Positions 52,862-60,996 of a stretch of DNA of 64,000 nt are shown here, piece by piece. The position numbers were made by a program, and so were the translations under genes. How positions within the stretch are numbered: the stretch's first letter is position 1; every line of letters begins with the position of its first letter. Source of the DNA: Aeromicrobium sp. A1-2 (lineage in GTDB: Bacteria; Actinomycetota; Actinomycetes; Propionibacteriales; Nocardioidaceae); NCBI RefSeq assembly GCF_003443875.1, contig NZ_CP027482.1:682001-746000 (forward strand), written 5' to 3'. Below the pieces are notes generated by a model that saw only the letters and a list, made by a program, of their open reading frames with translations, ran no database searches and was not told the DNA's origin.

Positions 52862-53632
52862 ATGTCATCAGTCATTGTGGTGGAGACCGCCCTGGACGGA
52901 CGGGTGCTCCTGATCAAGCTCAACCGCCCGGAGGCGCGTAACGCGGTCAACGGTGAGATGGCCCGTGAGCTTGCGGCGGTGATGGACCGCCTCGACGCCG
53001 ATCCAGCGCTTCGCCTGGGGATCCTGTACGGCGAGGGCCGGGGGTTCAGCGCGGGGATGGACCTCAAGGCGTTCCTCGACGGGGACCTGCCCACCGTCGA
53101 GGGCCGAGGCTTCGGTGGGTTCGCGCAGTCCCCGCCGCGCAAACCGCTGATCGCGGCGATCGAAGGCTTCGCCGTCGCCGGTGGACTGGAGCTGGCGCTG
53201 GCGTGCGACCTCATCGTGGCCGCGCACGACGCCAAGCTGGGGCTGCCTGAGGTCAAGCGGTCGCTGACCGCCGCGGGCGGGGGACTGCTGCGTCTCGCGC
53301 AGCGGATTCCGTACCACGTCGCCGCGGAGATCGCTCTGACCGGAGATCCCCTGCCCGCTCAGCGCCTGTACGACGTCGGGCTGATCAATCGCCTGGCCGA
53401 GCCGGGTCAGGCGCTCGACATGGCCATGAGCCTGGCGGCGCAGATCGTCGACAACGCGCCGCTCGCCCTGGAGGGCACCAAGTTCGTGCTCGCGGGGGCG
53501 GGCGACTGGGGGATGGCCGAGGGCTGGGACAAGCAGCACGACATCACCGTCAGCGTCAGCACGTCCGAGGATGCGCGCGAAGGTGCCACGGCATTCGCCG
53601 AACGCCGACCTCCCGTGTGGCAGGGACGCTGA
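52862..53632 (+). CDS. Enoyl-CoA hydratase/isomerase (crotonase)
   Basis: A 256-aa crotonase with oxyanion loop RGFSAGMDLK and both catalytic glutamates (AVAGGLELAL and LGLPEVKRSL). The C-terminus EDAREGATAFAERRPPVWQGR is the usual crotonase ending. First gene of the second acyl-CoA cluster, transcribed alone, and ends at a hairpin terminator. Start ATG 52862 (MSSVIVVE) preferred to the upstream GTG. Substrate not evident; not a sterol-cluster gene by context. Confidence 0.85.
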   Translation: MSSVIVVETALDGRVLLIKLNRPEARNAVNGEMARELAAVMDRLDADPALRLGILYGEGRGFSAGMDLKAFLDGDLPTVEGRGFGGFAQSPPRKPLIAAIEGFAVAGGLELALACDLIVAAHDAKLGLPEVKRSLTAAGGGLLRLAQRIPYHVAAEIALTGDPLPAQRLYDVGLINRLAEPGQALDMAMSLAAQIVDNAPLALEGTKFVLAGAGDWGMAEGWDKQHDITVSVSTSEDAREGATAFAERRPPVWQGR

Positions 53633-53645
53633 GACCTTCCGGGTC

Positions 53646-53669
53646 GGCGCGCACCTCGACGTGCGCGCC
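53646..53669. terminator. Bidirectional terminator
   Basis: A 9-bp stem GGCGCGCAC (53646-53654) / GTGCGCGCC (53661-53669) with a 6-base loop fills the 43-bp gap between the convergent crotonase and hydrolase genes. Confidence 0.8.
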
Positions 53670-53675
53670 CGGGTC

Positions 53676-54641
53676 TCAGTCCCGGTCGAGTGATGCCAGG
53701 AAGGCGATGAGCGCGTCGTTGACCTCGGCGGCACGCTCCTGCTGGACCCAGTGCCCGGCGCCTTCGACGACGATCGGCTCCTGGAGGTTGGTGAAGACCT
53801 CGCCGAGACGATCCGACGGCATGAAGCCCCGGACCGGGTCGAGAGAGCCGGTGAGGAACATGGCCGGAACCTCGGACGTACGCTTCGACATCGTGATCGA
53901 CTGCTCCCAGTTGCGATCGATGTTGCGGTAGTAGTTGAGTCCACCGGCGAATCCGGTCTGCTCAAAGGCTCGCACGTAGACGTCTAGCTCGTCGGGTGTG
54001 AGCCATCCGGGCAGCTCTGCGGGCTCGAAGGTGCCGCCGACGGCGGTCGAGATCGACGCCATCATCGCGGTCATGGTCGCACGCACGTCGCGGGCCAGGT
54101 TCTCCTCAGGTGGACCCTGCTGCTGGAACTGGATCATGTAGAAGCTCTCGCCGAGCCGCTTGCGCATGATCTGGGTCGGCGCAACGGGTGCGGGCGGACC
54201 GAACGGCACGCTCAGCCCTGCGACGGCACGGACCCGATCGGGGTGGGACAGGCCCAACGGCCACACCATGCCGGCGCCCCAGTCGTGGCCCACGAACACC
54301 GCCTGCTGCTCGCCGAGTGCATCGAGCAGGCCGATCAGGTCGTTGCCCACGTTCTGCGCGCTGTACGACTCGACGTCGGTCGGCTGGTCGCTCCCGCCGT
54401 AGCCGCGCATGTCCGGGACGATGACGCGATAGCCGGCCTCGACCAGCGCGGGGACCTGATGGCGCCACGAGTAGCCGATCTCGGGGAAGCCGTGCGCAAG
54501 CACCACCGCGGGGCCCGATCCGGCCACCCGGACGCTCAGGGTGATGCCGTTGGTCGCCACGTCCATGACGTCGTCGGGGCGCGGAGTGCTGGCGTCGGCA
54601 GCGGGCATCTGGGTCGTCCAATCTCGGTGGGGCGGGGGCAT
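53676..54641 (-). CDS. Alpha/beta hydrolase, epoxide-hydrolase-like
   Basis: A 321-aa alpha/beta hydrolase. HGFPE (50-54) oxyanion loop, nucleophile elbow VGHDWGAG with Asp120, LTGSLDPVRG acid region and GAGHWVQQE with the His. An Asp nucleophile with HGFP is the epoxide hydrolase pattern; haloalkane dehalogenase is the alternative. ATG 54641 was chosen as the start nearest the operator; a second ATG at 54608 is possible. It faces the histidine-phosphatase-like gene across the 54651-54670 operator. Confidence 0.83.
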   Translation of the reverse strand: MPPPHRDWTTQMPAADASTPRPDDVMDVATNGITLSVRVAGSGPAVVLAHGFPEIGYSWRHQVPALVEAGYRVIVPDMRGYGGSDQPTDVESYSAQNVGNDLIGLLDALGEQQAVFVGHDWGAGMVWPLGLSHPDRVRAVAGLSVPFGPPAPVAPTQIMRKRLGESFYMIQFQQQGPPEENLARDVRATMTAMMASISTAVGGTFEPAELPGWLTPDELDVYVRAFEQTGFAGGLNYYRNIDRNWEQSITMSKRTSEVPAMFLTGSLDPVRGFMPSDRLGEVFTNLQEPIVVEGAGHWVQQERAAEVNDALIAFLASLDRD

Positions 54642-54650
54642 CCGCAAACA

Positions 54651-54670
54651 TGAATCCAACGTCAACTTTA
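54651..54670. promoter_or_regulatory. Shared operator site A
   Basis: TGAATCCAACGTCAACTTTA matches two other sites of this cluster (57203, 58809), giving consensus TGAATCYRACGTCRRYTTYR. TGAA...ACGT...TTYR makes it an imperfect palindrome. It lies between divergent genes, 10 bp from the hydrolase ATG and 17 bp from the GTG at 54687. Confidence 0.72.
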
Positions 54671-54686
54671 CAGTAGGATCAGATGT

Positions 54687-55325
54687 GTGGGAACTATCTA
54701 TCTGGTGAGGCACGGCCAGGCATCATTCGGGTCCGACGACTACGACAAGCTCTCCCAGCGGGGGCACGAGCAAGCGGCACGGCTCGGATCCAGCTGGGCG
54801 TCGGCGGGCATCGTGCCGACGCGACGGGTGTCGGGATCGATGCGTCGCCAGCGGGAGACCGCGACCGGGGTCGTCGCGGCCGGTGATGCCGGCGCGCCGC
54901 ACCGGGTCGATCCGCAGTGGAACGAGTTCGAGCACGTCGGGATGACCGCCCAGCACGCGCAGGACAGTGGGGGAGACCAGAAGGTCTTCCAGGCCTCGCT
55001 CAACCTGGCGCTGGCCCAGTGGATGAGCGGCGAAGGAGACTTTCCCGAGAGCTATGCCGACTTCTGCACGCGCATCCGGACGGGGTTCGCCGACGTGGTC
55101 GCGGCGGCGGGGCCGGGTGGGAAGGTTGCGGTCTTCTCGTCGGCCGGACCCATTGCCCTGGTCGTCTCGCACCTGCTGACCGCGAGCGACGCCCTCTTCA
55201 CGACCCTCAACGACGTGGTCGTCAACGCCAGCGTCACCACGGTGATCGTCGGCCGGACCGGGCCCCGACTGCTGACCTTCAACGATCACGCGCACGTGCT
55301 CCCGGGCCTCGCGACCTATCGGTGA
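54687..55325 (+). CDS. Histidine phosphatase-like protein
   Basis: A 212-aa protein of the phosphoglycerate-mutase/histidine-phosphatase fold: YLVRHGQ with the phospho-acceptor His9 near the N-terminus. The second catalytic His, normally in an HG(G) motif late in the chain, appears as FSSAGPIAL, so it is absent or displaced. Start GTG 54687 follows operator site A with no strong ribosome site. Role in an acyl-CoA cluster is unclear; it may remove a phosphate or pyrophosphate, or be regulatory. Confidence 0.75.
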   Translation: MGTIYLVRHGQASFGSDDYDKLSQRGHEQAARLGSSWASAGIVPTRRVSGSMRRQRETATGVVAAGDAGAPHRVDPQWNEFEHVGMTAQHAQDSGGDQKVFQASLNLALAQWMSGEGDFPESYADFCTRIRTGFADVVAAAGPGGKVAVFSSAGPIALVVSHLLTASDALFTTLNDVVVNASVTTVIVGRTGPRLLTFNDHAHVLPGLATYR

Positions 55326-55365
55326 GGACGTGAGCGGGCCCGGCTCGTGACGCGATCGGCGCGGA

Positions 55366-56151
55366 TCAGCTTCCGACCGTGGTGGCGATCCCACCATCGA
55401 TCGGGATGATCGCGCCGGTCAGGTACGAACCCGCCCGGCTGGACAGGAACACGACGCCCCCGGCGATGTCGTCGGGGCGTCCGATCCGGTTCAGTCGGGA
55501 GTGTGCCGCGATCTCGTCGCGAGACTCCGCGAGCCGCGACGCCATCATCTTGGACTCGAACGGCCCCGGCGCGATCGCGTTGACCGTGATCCACTTCTCG
55601 CCGAGCTTGGCGGCAAGGACCCGGGTCAGCTGGTGGACCGCGGCCTTGCTCGGGCCGTAGGAGTACGCCTCGTGCTGTGGTGTGTGGATGGCGTCGATCG
55701 AGCCGATGTTGATGATCCGCGCAGGATCGTCCTGGCTGCCGGACCTCTCCAGCAGTGGTAGGAAGGCCTGGGTGAGGAAGAAGGGAGCCTTGACGTTGAC
55801 GTTGAAGACCCGGTCCCAGGCGGCGGCCGGGAAGTCCTCGAGCGCGGCGCCCCAGGTCGCGCCGGCATTGTTGACGAGGATGTCGATGTGATCCTCGCGC
55901 GCCATGATCTCGGCGGCGAATGCCGTGCAACCGTTCTCGGTGGACAGGTCGGCCGAGAGGCCCGTGACCGGGCCGAACTCCTCGAGCTCGGTGACGGCCG
56001 CAGCGACGGCGTCGCTCTTGCGCGAAGCGACGTAGACCCGGGCGCCGGCCTGGAGCAGGCCGCGTGCGGCCATCAGACCGATCCCGCGGCTGCCGCCGGT
56101 GACGATGGCCACCTTGCCCTCGAGGCCGAAGAGGTCGTCGATCGCGCTCAT
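55366..56151 (-). CDS. SDR-family oxidoreductase
   Basis: A 261-aa classical SDR: TGGSRGIGLMAARGL (18-32), NNAG (94-97), Ser151, Tyr165-Gly-Pro-Ser-Lys169 and C-terminal TGAIIPIDGGIATTVGS. It is RhlG/FabG-like, so 3-hydroxyacyl or secondary alcohol substrates fit. ATG 56151 overlaps the MDR gene's stop by 4 bp. The pair forms an operon behind operator site B. Confidence 0.83.
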   Translation of the reverse strand: MSAIDDLFGLEGKVAIVTGGSRGIGLMAARGLLQAGARVYVASRKSDAVAAAVTELEEFGPVTGLSADLSTENGCTAFAAEIMAREDHIDILVNNAGATWGAALEDFPAAAWDRVFNVNVKAPFFLTQAFLPLLERSGSQDDPARIINIGSIDAIHTPQHEAYSYGPSKAAVHQLTRVLAAKLGEKWITVNAIAPGPFESKMMASRLAESRDEIAAHSRLNRIGRPDDIAGGVVFLSSRAGSYLTGAIIPIDGGIATTVGS

Positions 56152-57152
56152 ACCCTGAGCACCAGCTTCCCGGTGTTGCCGCCGGTGAACAGCAGCTGGA
56201 GGGCGTCTCCGAAGGCTGCGATGCCACCCTCGACCACCTGCTCGCGCGGGATCAGCGTCCCGTCCTCGAGCCACGAGGACATCTGCGTGACCGCCTCGGG
56301 GTAGCGGTCCTCGAAGTCGAAGACGAGGAAGCCGGTCATCGTGGCGCGGAAGACCAGCAGCGACATGTAGCGCGACGGTCCGGGCGGGAGCTTGGACTCG
56401 TTGTAGGCCGAGATGCCCCCGCAGATGACGACTCGCGCGCCGAGGGTCAGATTGGCCAGCGCTGCGTCGAGGATCTCCCCACCGACGTTGTCGAAGAACA
56501 CGTTGATGCCGGTGGGGGCGATCTCTCGCAGGCGGCGTGACACCGACTCGTTCTTGTAGTCGATCGCTGCGTCGAACCCGAGGGTCTCGGTCAGCCACTG
56601 GCACTTCTGGGGGCCGCCGGCGATCCCGATGACCGTCGCGCCCTTGGCCTTGGCGATCTGCCCGACGACGCTGCCGACGGCACCTGCGGCGCCGGAGACG
56701 ACCACAGTGTCACCGGAGGTGACCTTGCCGACCTCCAGGAGCCCGAAGTATGCGGTCATGCCCGGCATGCCCAGGGTTCCCAGCCAGGTCGGGGCTGCCG
56801 CGACCGCCAGGTCGGCGCGGGTGACGTCCTTGCCGGTGCTGATCACATGGTCGGTGGCGCCGAAGATCCCCATCACGGTCTCGCCGACAGCGAACTGTTC
56901 ATGGCGTGACTCGGTGACGGTGCCGATGCCGAAGGCGCGCATGACGGCGCCGATCTGCACCGGTGGGACGTAGGAGCGGACGTCGTTCAGCCAGCCGCGC
57001 ATCGCCGGGTCCATCGACAAGTAGTCGACCTTGATCAGGAACTCGCCGTCCTCGAGCGCCGGCAGCTCGGTCGAGACGTACTCCCAGGTCTGTTCGTCGG
57101 TGAGTCCGACAGGGCGTTGCTTGAGCAGAACCTGTTGTGCGGTAGTGGTCAC
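56148..57152 (-). CDS. NADP-dependent MDR reductase (PTGR/curcumin-reductase-like)
   Basis: A 334-aa zinc-free medium-chain oxidoreductase. DPAMRGW near residue 48, GMPGMTAYFGLLEVGKV, nucleotide loop SGAAGAVGSVVGQIAKAKG and FFDNVGG are hallmarks of the leukotriene/prostaglandin reductase group, which reduces the double bond of enones. First gene of a two-gene operon with the SDR; site B is 50 bp upstream of ATG 57152. Confidence 0.87.
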   Translation of the reverse strand: MTTTAQQVLLKQRPVGLTDEQTWEYVSTELPALEDGEFLIKVDYLSMDPAMRGWLNDVRSYVPPVQIGAVMRAFGIGTVTESRHEQFAVGETVMGIFGATDHVISTGKDVTRADLAVAAAPTWLGTLGMPGMTAYFGLLEVGKVTSGDTVVVSGAAGAVGSVVGQIAKAKGATVIGIAGGPQKCQWLTETLGFDAAIDYKNESVSRRLREIAPTGINVFFDNVGGEILDAALANLTLGARVVICGGISAYNESKLPPGPSRYMSLLVFRATMTGFLVFDFEDRYPEAVTQMSSWLEDGTLIPREQVVEGGIAAFGDALQLLFTGGNTGKLVLRV

Positions 57153-57202
57153 GGGGTCAACTTTCGTGGCATCGCGGGACGGAGTCGTACGGGGATGTTA
57201 TG

Positions 57203-57222
57203 CGAAACTGACGTCGGATTCA
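57203..57222. promoter_or_regulatory. Shared operator site B
   Basis: On the reverse strand TGAATCCGACGTCAGTTTCG, matching sites A and C. It lies 51 bp before the MDR reductase ATG and overlaps the last three bases of the upstream MFS gene. Confidence 0.7.
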
Positions 57223-58728
57223 ACTAGGACGATCCTCGGTGAAGATGGCCCACTCCGCGCCGAGGGAGAGGGCGTGCTCGCGTTCGATCTCCTCGGCACT
57301 GCGCGGATCGGTCCCGTTCGTGCTGGGGCGCATGCCCAGGACGACGATCAGGATGCTGGTGAGCATGGCGATCGATCCGACGATGAACACGGTGATGAAC
57401 GACGACTCCGGCGAGTGGCCGTTGGCGAGGATCCGGCTGCTGAGCAGGGTGATGACCAGGGCGCTGCCCAGGGCGCTGCCGATCGACCGGGCGATCGAGT
57501 TGACGCCGTTGGCGATGGCCGTCTCCTCGGGACGCACCTCCGCAACGACAAGCGCCGGCAGCGCTGCGTAGCCCATGCTGAAGGCGCCGTTGGTGATGAC
57601 GCCACCGAGGATCAGGTGCCAGCTCTGGGAGTGCAGCACGGCCATCTGGGCGAAGCCGACCAGGCCCAGTGTGGAGGCGATGATCAGGGTCGTGCGGCCG
57701 CTCAGTCTCTCCAGGAGGTATCCGCCCAGCGGCGCGGTGATGATGCCGATGGTAGCCGCCGGGACGAGGTAGATGCAGCTGGTCTGGAGCACGGATGCCG
57801 AGAACCCGTAGCCGAGCTCTCGCGGGACCTGTACGAAGGCAGAGATCACGAGGAACGTCGTGAACATGCCGAAGCCGATGAACATGCCGGCCGCATGGGT
57901 CGCCATCAGCGCCCGGTTGCGCAGCATCTCCAGCGGGACCAGCGGCTCGCGCACGTGTCGTTCGACGATGCCCCAGAGGACGAACGTTGCGACCGATCCG
58001 GCGAAGCTGCCGATCGTGGCGGTGCTTCTCCAACCCCACTCGTGGCCCTGTGACAACGGGAGCAGGAGCAGGACCAGGCTGAGGCCGAGCAGCAACCCGC
58101 CGATCCAGTCGACGCGCCCATGCCGGTGTGGGTCGTCTGCCGGGACCGTCCCGAGGGCGCACACCACCAGGACCAGCGCGACCACCAGTGCGAGCCAGAA
58201 CATGCGCCGGTAGTCGCCGCCGTCGCGCAGGACCAGACCCGTCAGGACGAGCCCCACGCCACCTCCGACGCCGATCGCCCCGCTGACGATCGCCATGGAC
58301 GACGAGAGCCGGTGCGCGGGCAACGAGGCACGAAGGATGCCGATCGACAGGGGGAAGAGGCCGAACGACACGCCCTGCATGGCACGGGCGATCAGCAGCA
58401 TCGCGAGCGAGCTCGTGACGGCGGCCAGCAGTGATCCGGCCGCGACCGTGACGAGGATCCCGATCAGGACCCGCCTGCGGCCGTGGATGTCGCCGACCTT
58501 GCTGAGTATGGGTGTGAAGACGGCGGCGGCCAGCAGGTTGACCGTCACGGCCCAGCCGACCGCGGACGCCGAGACGTTCAGGGCATCGCCGATCTGGTGG
58601 AGGACCGGAACCACCATGGTCTGGAGCAGGGCGGTGACCATGGCAAGCATCGACAGCACCAGAACCAGTACTGGCCGGGCGGTCTCGATGGCAGATGTGG
58701 TCGGCGTGTGCCTGGTGGACAGGGCCAT
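57220..58728 (-). CDS. MFS transporter, DHA2-type (14 TM)
   Basis: A 502-aa multidrug-efflux-type major facilitator protein. About 14 hydrophobic segments, the loop GDIHGRRRVLIG (A-like motif) after TM2, and VDWIGGLLLG before a further pair fit the DHA2/EmrB group with the extra central helices. It sits inside the acyl-CoA cluster and probably exports a toxic substrate or intermediate. ATG 58728 lies 80 bp from operator site C; the 3' end touches site B. Confidence 0.88.
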   Translation of the reverse strand: MALSTRHTPTTSAIETARPVLVLVLSMLAMVTALLQTMVVPVLHQIGDALNVSASAVGWAVTVNLLAAAVFTPILSKVGDIHGRRRVLIGILVTVAAGSLLAAVTSSLAMLLIARAMQGVSFGLFPLSIGILRASLPAHRLSSSMAIVSGAIGVGGGVGLVLTGLVLRDGGDYRRMFWLALVVALVLVVCALGTVPADDPHRHGRVDWIGGLLLGLSLVLLLLPLSQGHEWGWRSTATIGSFAGSVATFVLWGIVERHVREPLVPLEMLRNRALMATHAAGMFIGFGMFTTFLVISAFVQVPRELGYGFSASVLQTSCIYLVPAATIGIITAPLGGYLLERLSGRTTLIIASTLGLVGFAQMAVLHSQSWHLILGGVITNGAFSMGYAALPALVVAEVRPEETAIANGVNSIARSIGSALGSALVITLLSSRILANGHSPESSFITVFIVGSIAMLTSILIVVLGMRPSTNGTDPRSAEEIEREHALSLGAEWAIFTEDRPS

Positions 58729-58808
58729 GATCTCGGGACAACCGTTCTCGCGTGGCGGCGTCGGGCGGGGCTCGTGCTGGTTGACGATGCCGGTCCCGGG
58801 GCCTAAGT

Positions 58809-58828
58809 TGAAGTCGACGTTAGATTCA
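58809..58828. promoter_or_regulatory. Shared operator site C
   Basis: On the reverse strand TGAATCTAACGTCGACTTCA, the most symmetric copy (TGAA..ACGT..TTCA). It lies in the 154-bp gap between the divergent MFS and thiolase genes and can control both. Confidence 0.75.
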
Positions 58829-58882
58829 TGTTAGTCCACTTCGCGTATGCGGCAAGAGATTCAAAGAGATAGGGAAACCGAC

Positions 58883-60085
58883 ATGAGAGAAGCCGTCGTC
58901 GTTTCGACTGCGCGCACCCCGATCGGCAAGGCCTACCGGGGAGCCTTCAACAACACCCAGGCACAAGAGCTTGCCGCCCACGCGTTGGGTGCTGCGGTGA
59001 GCCGCGCCGGAATCGAGGGCGGCGAGGTCGAGGACGTGATCTTCGGAGCGGCCATGCAGCAGGGAAGCTCGGGGTTCAACATCGCTCGTCAGGCGGTCCT
59101 CCGCGCCGGATTTCCGACCTCCGTGCCGGGCATGACGATGGATCGTCAGTGCGCGTCGGGCCTGATGGCGATCGCCACAGCCGCCAAGCAGATCACCCAC
59201 GACGGCATGAACATCGCCGTGGGGGCCGGGGTCGAGTCGATCTCGTTGGTCCAGAACGACAAGATGAACACGTTGCGCGCCGAGGACCCCTGGCTCGTGG
59301 AGCACCGCCCCGACATCTACATGCCGATGCTCCAGACCGCCGAGCTCGTCGCGGAGCGCTACGGCATCAGCCGGGACGCACAGGACGAGTTCAGCCTGCT
59401 CTCGCAGCAGCGCGTCGCCGCGGCCCAGGCTGCCGGCCGCTTCGATGCAGAGATCGTGCCGCTCGAGACGGTCAAGATCGTCACGGACCGCACCACGGGC
59501 GAGACCAGCGAGGAGCGGGTCACGCTGACCCAGGACGAGGGCAACCGGTCGTCGACGACGCTGGACTCGCTGCGCGGGCTGAAGCCTGTCCTGCCCGACG
59601 GAGCGGTGACCGAGGTTGCCAGCGTGACGGCGGGCAATGCCTCACAGCTCTCCGACGGCGCATCTGCGGCGGTCCTGATGGAGGCCGGCCACGCACAGCA
59701 ACGCGGGCTCGACATCCTGGGCACGTATCGCGGCATGTCGGTGGCCGGATGCGATCCCGACGAGATGGGGATCGGCCCGGTGTTCGCGATCCCCAAGCTG
59801 CTCAAGCAGCACGGTCTCACGGTCGACGACATCGGCCTTTGGGAGCTCAACGAGGCCTTCGCCTCGCAGGCGCTCTACTGCCGCAACGAGCTCGACATCG
59901 ATCCCGAGCGTTTCAACGTCGACGGTGGCGCGATCTCGGTCGGTCACCCGTACGGCATGACCGGCGCACGCCTCGTGGGGCACGCGCTGCTCGAGGGCAA
60001 GCGTCGTAACGCGCGCTATGTCGTCATCTCGATGTGCATCGGTGGCGGCATGGGTGCGGCCGGACTGTTCGAGGTTGCGCTGTGA
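58883..60085 (+). CDS. Acetyl-CoA acyltransferase (thiolase)
   Basis: A 400-aa degradative-type thiolase: Cys90 in [15 protein letters not shown] with the catalytic His, and [11 protein letters not shown] with the second Cys. First gene of thiolase-crotonase-acyl-CoA-synthetase on the plus strand. ATG 58883 follows AGGGAAACCG. Distinct from fadA5 in motif and context; a straight-chain or aromatic-derived 3-ketoacyl-CoA is likely. Confidence 0.9.
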   Translation: MREAVVVSTARTPIGKAYRGAFNNTQAQELAAHALGAAVSRAGIEGGEVEDVIFGAAMQQGSSGFNIARQAVLRAGFPTSVPGMTMDRQCASGLMAIATAAKQITHDGMNIAVGAGVESISLVQNDKMNTLRAEDPWLVEHRPDIYMPMLQTAELVAERYGISRDAQDEFSLLSQQRVAAAQAAGRFDAEIVPLETVKIVTDRTTGETSEERVTLTQDEGNRSSTTLDSLRGLKPVLPDGAVTEVASVTAGNASQLSDGASAAVLMEAGHAQQRGLDILGTYRGMSVAGCDPDEMGIGPVFAIPKLLKQHGLTVDDIGLWELNEAFASQALYCRNELDIDPERFNVDGGAISVGHPYGMTGARLVGHALLEGKRRNARYVVISMCIGGGMGAAGLFEVAL

Positions 60086-60945
60086 GCTCCGAGGACATCA
60101 AGGACAGTGCCATGAGCTTTGCTGGAACCGGACCTGAGGACGACGTGTTCGGCGTCGTGCGTAACGGCGTCGGCACGATCACCCTCAACCGTCCCGATCG
60201 GCGCAACGCGATGTCCGACGCGATGATCAGCGGGCTCGCCGACCTGCTCGCCGCGATGGAGGCCTCCGACGAGATCGGCGCCATCGTGCTGACCGGCGCC
60301 GGCAATGCCTTCTGTGCAGGTGGCGATGTGCAGGGGTTCGACGAGAAGGGCGGCGAAGGCGGGGGAGCGCAGACGATCGACCCGGTTGCGGTCGCGCAGC
60401 AGCAGCAGGCTCAGCGGGACACCGTCGGCCGCATCTACCGGTGCCACAAGCCCGTTCTCGCGGCCCTGCCTGGTGCCGCTGCGGGAGCCGGCGTCGGCCT
60501 CGCGCTGGCCGCCGATCTACGCATCGGCGGACCCCGAGCCCTGATCGCCACGGCGTTCGCTGCGGTCGGGCTCTCCGGCGACTTCGGCGTGGCATGGCTG
60601 CTGGAACGGGCCGTCGGCCCGGCCAAGGCACGCGAGCTGATGTTCCTCAACCCGCGCATCAAGGCCGAGCAGTGCCTGGAGCTGGGCCTGCTCAACTGGG
60701 TCGTGGGCGAGGACGAGCTGGAGGCAAGGACCGCGGAGATCGCCGAGCAGCTCGCGAACGGCCCACAGCTCGCGCTCGCATCGATGAAGCAGAACCTGAT
60801 CGAGGCGCCGATGGTCGATCTGGAGGCCTCGATGGACGCCGAGGTGCCGCGGCACAAGACGGCCGGCCTGAGCGACGACCACGTCGCCGCGGTCAGGGCC
60901 TTTGTCGAGAAGCGGCAGCCGGTGTTCGGTGCGGGTCGTGGCTGA
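60082..60945 (+). CDS. Enoyl-CoA hydratase/isomerase family protein without the two Glu
   Basis: A 287-aa crotonase. The oxyanion loop is [12 protein letters not shown]. The usual first Glu is Val ([10 protein letters not shown]) and the second-Glu region reads [15 protein letters not shown], in which only Asp can act. That fits an isomerase-type or other crotonase rather than a plain hydratase. GTG 60082 overlaps the thiolase stop by 4 bp and is preferred to an internal ATG at 60112. Same operon as the thiolase and the ligase. Confidence 0.82.
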   Translation: MSSEDIKDSAMSFAGTGPEDDVFGVVRNGVGTITLNRPDRRNAMSDAMISGLADLLAAMEASDEIGAIVLTGAGNAFCAGGDVQGFDEKGGEGGGAQTIDPVAVAQQQQAQRDTVGRIYRCHKPVLAALPGAAAGAGVGLALAADLRIGGPRALIATAFAAVGLSGDFGVAWLLERAVGPAKARELMFLNPRIKAEQCLELGLLNWVVGEDELEARTAEIAEQLANGPQLALASMKQNLIEAPMVDLEASMDAEVPRHKTAGLSDDHVAAVRAFVEKRQPVFGAGRG

Positions 60946-60996
60946 GTCCGACTCAGCGACTCGTCCAGACGTGCCGAACCACGACCAAGGAGCGCC

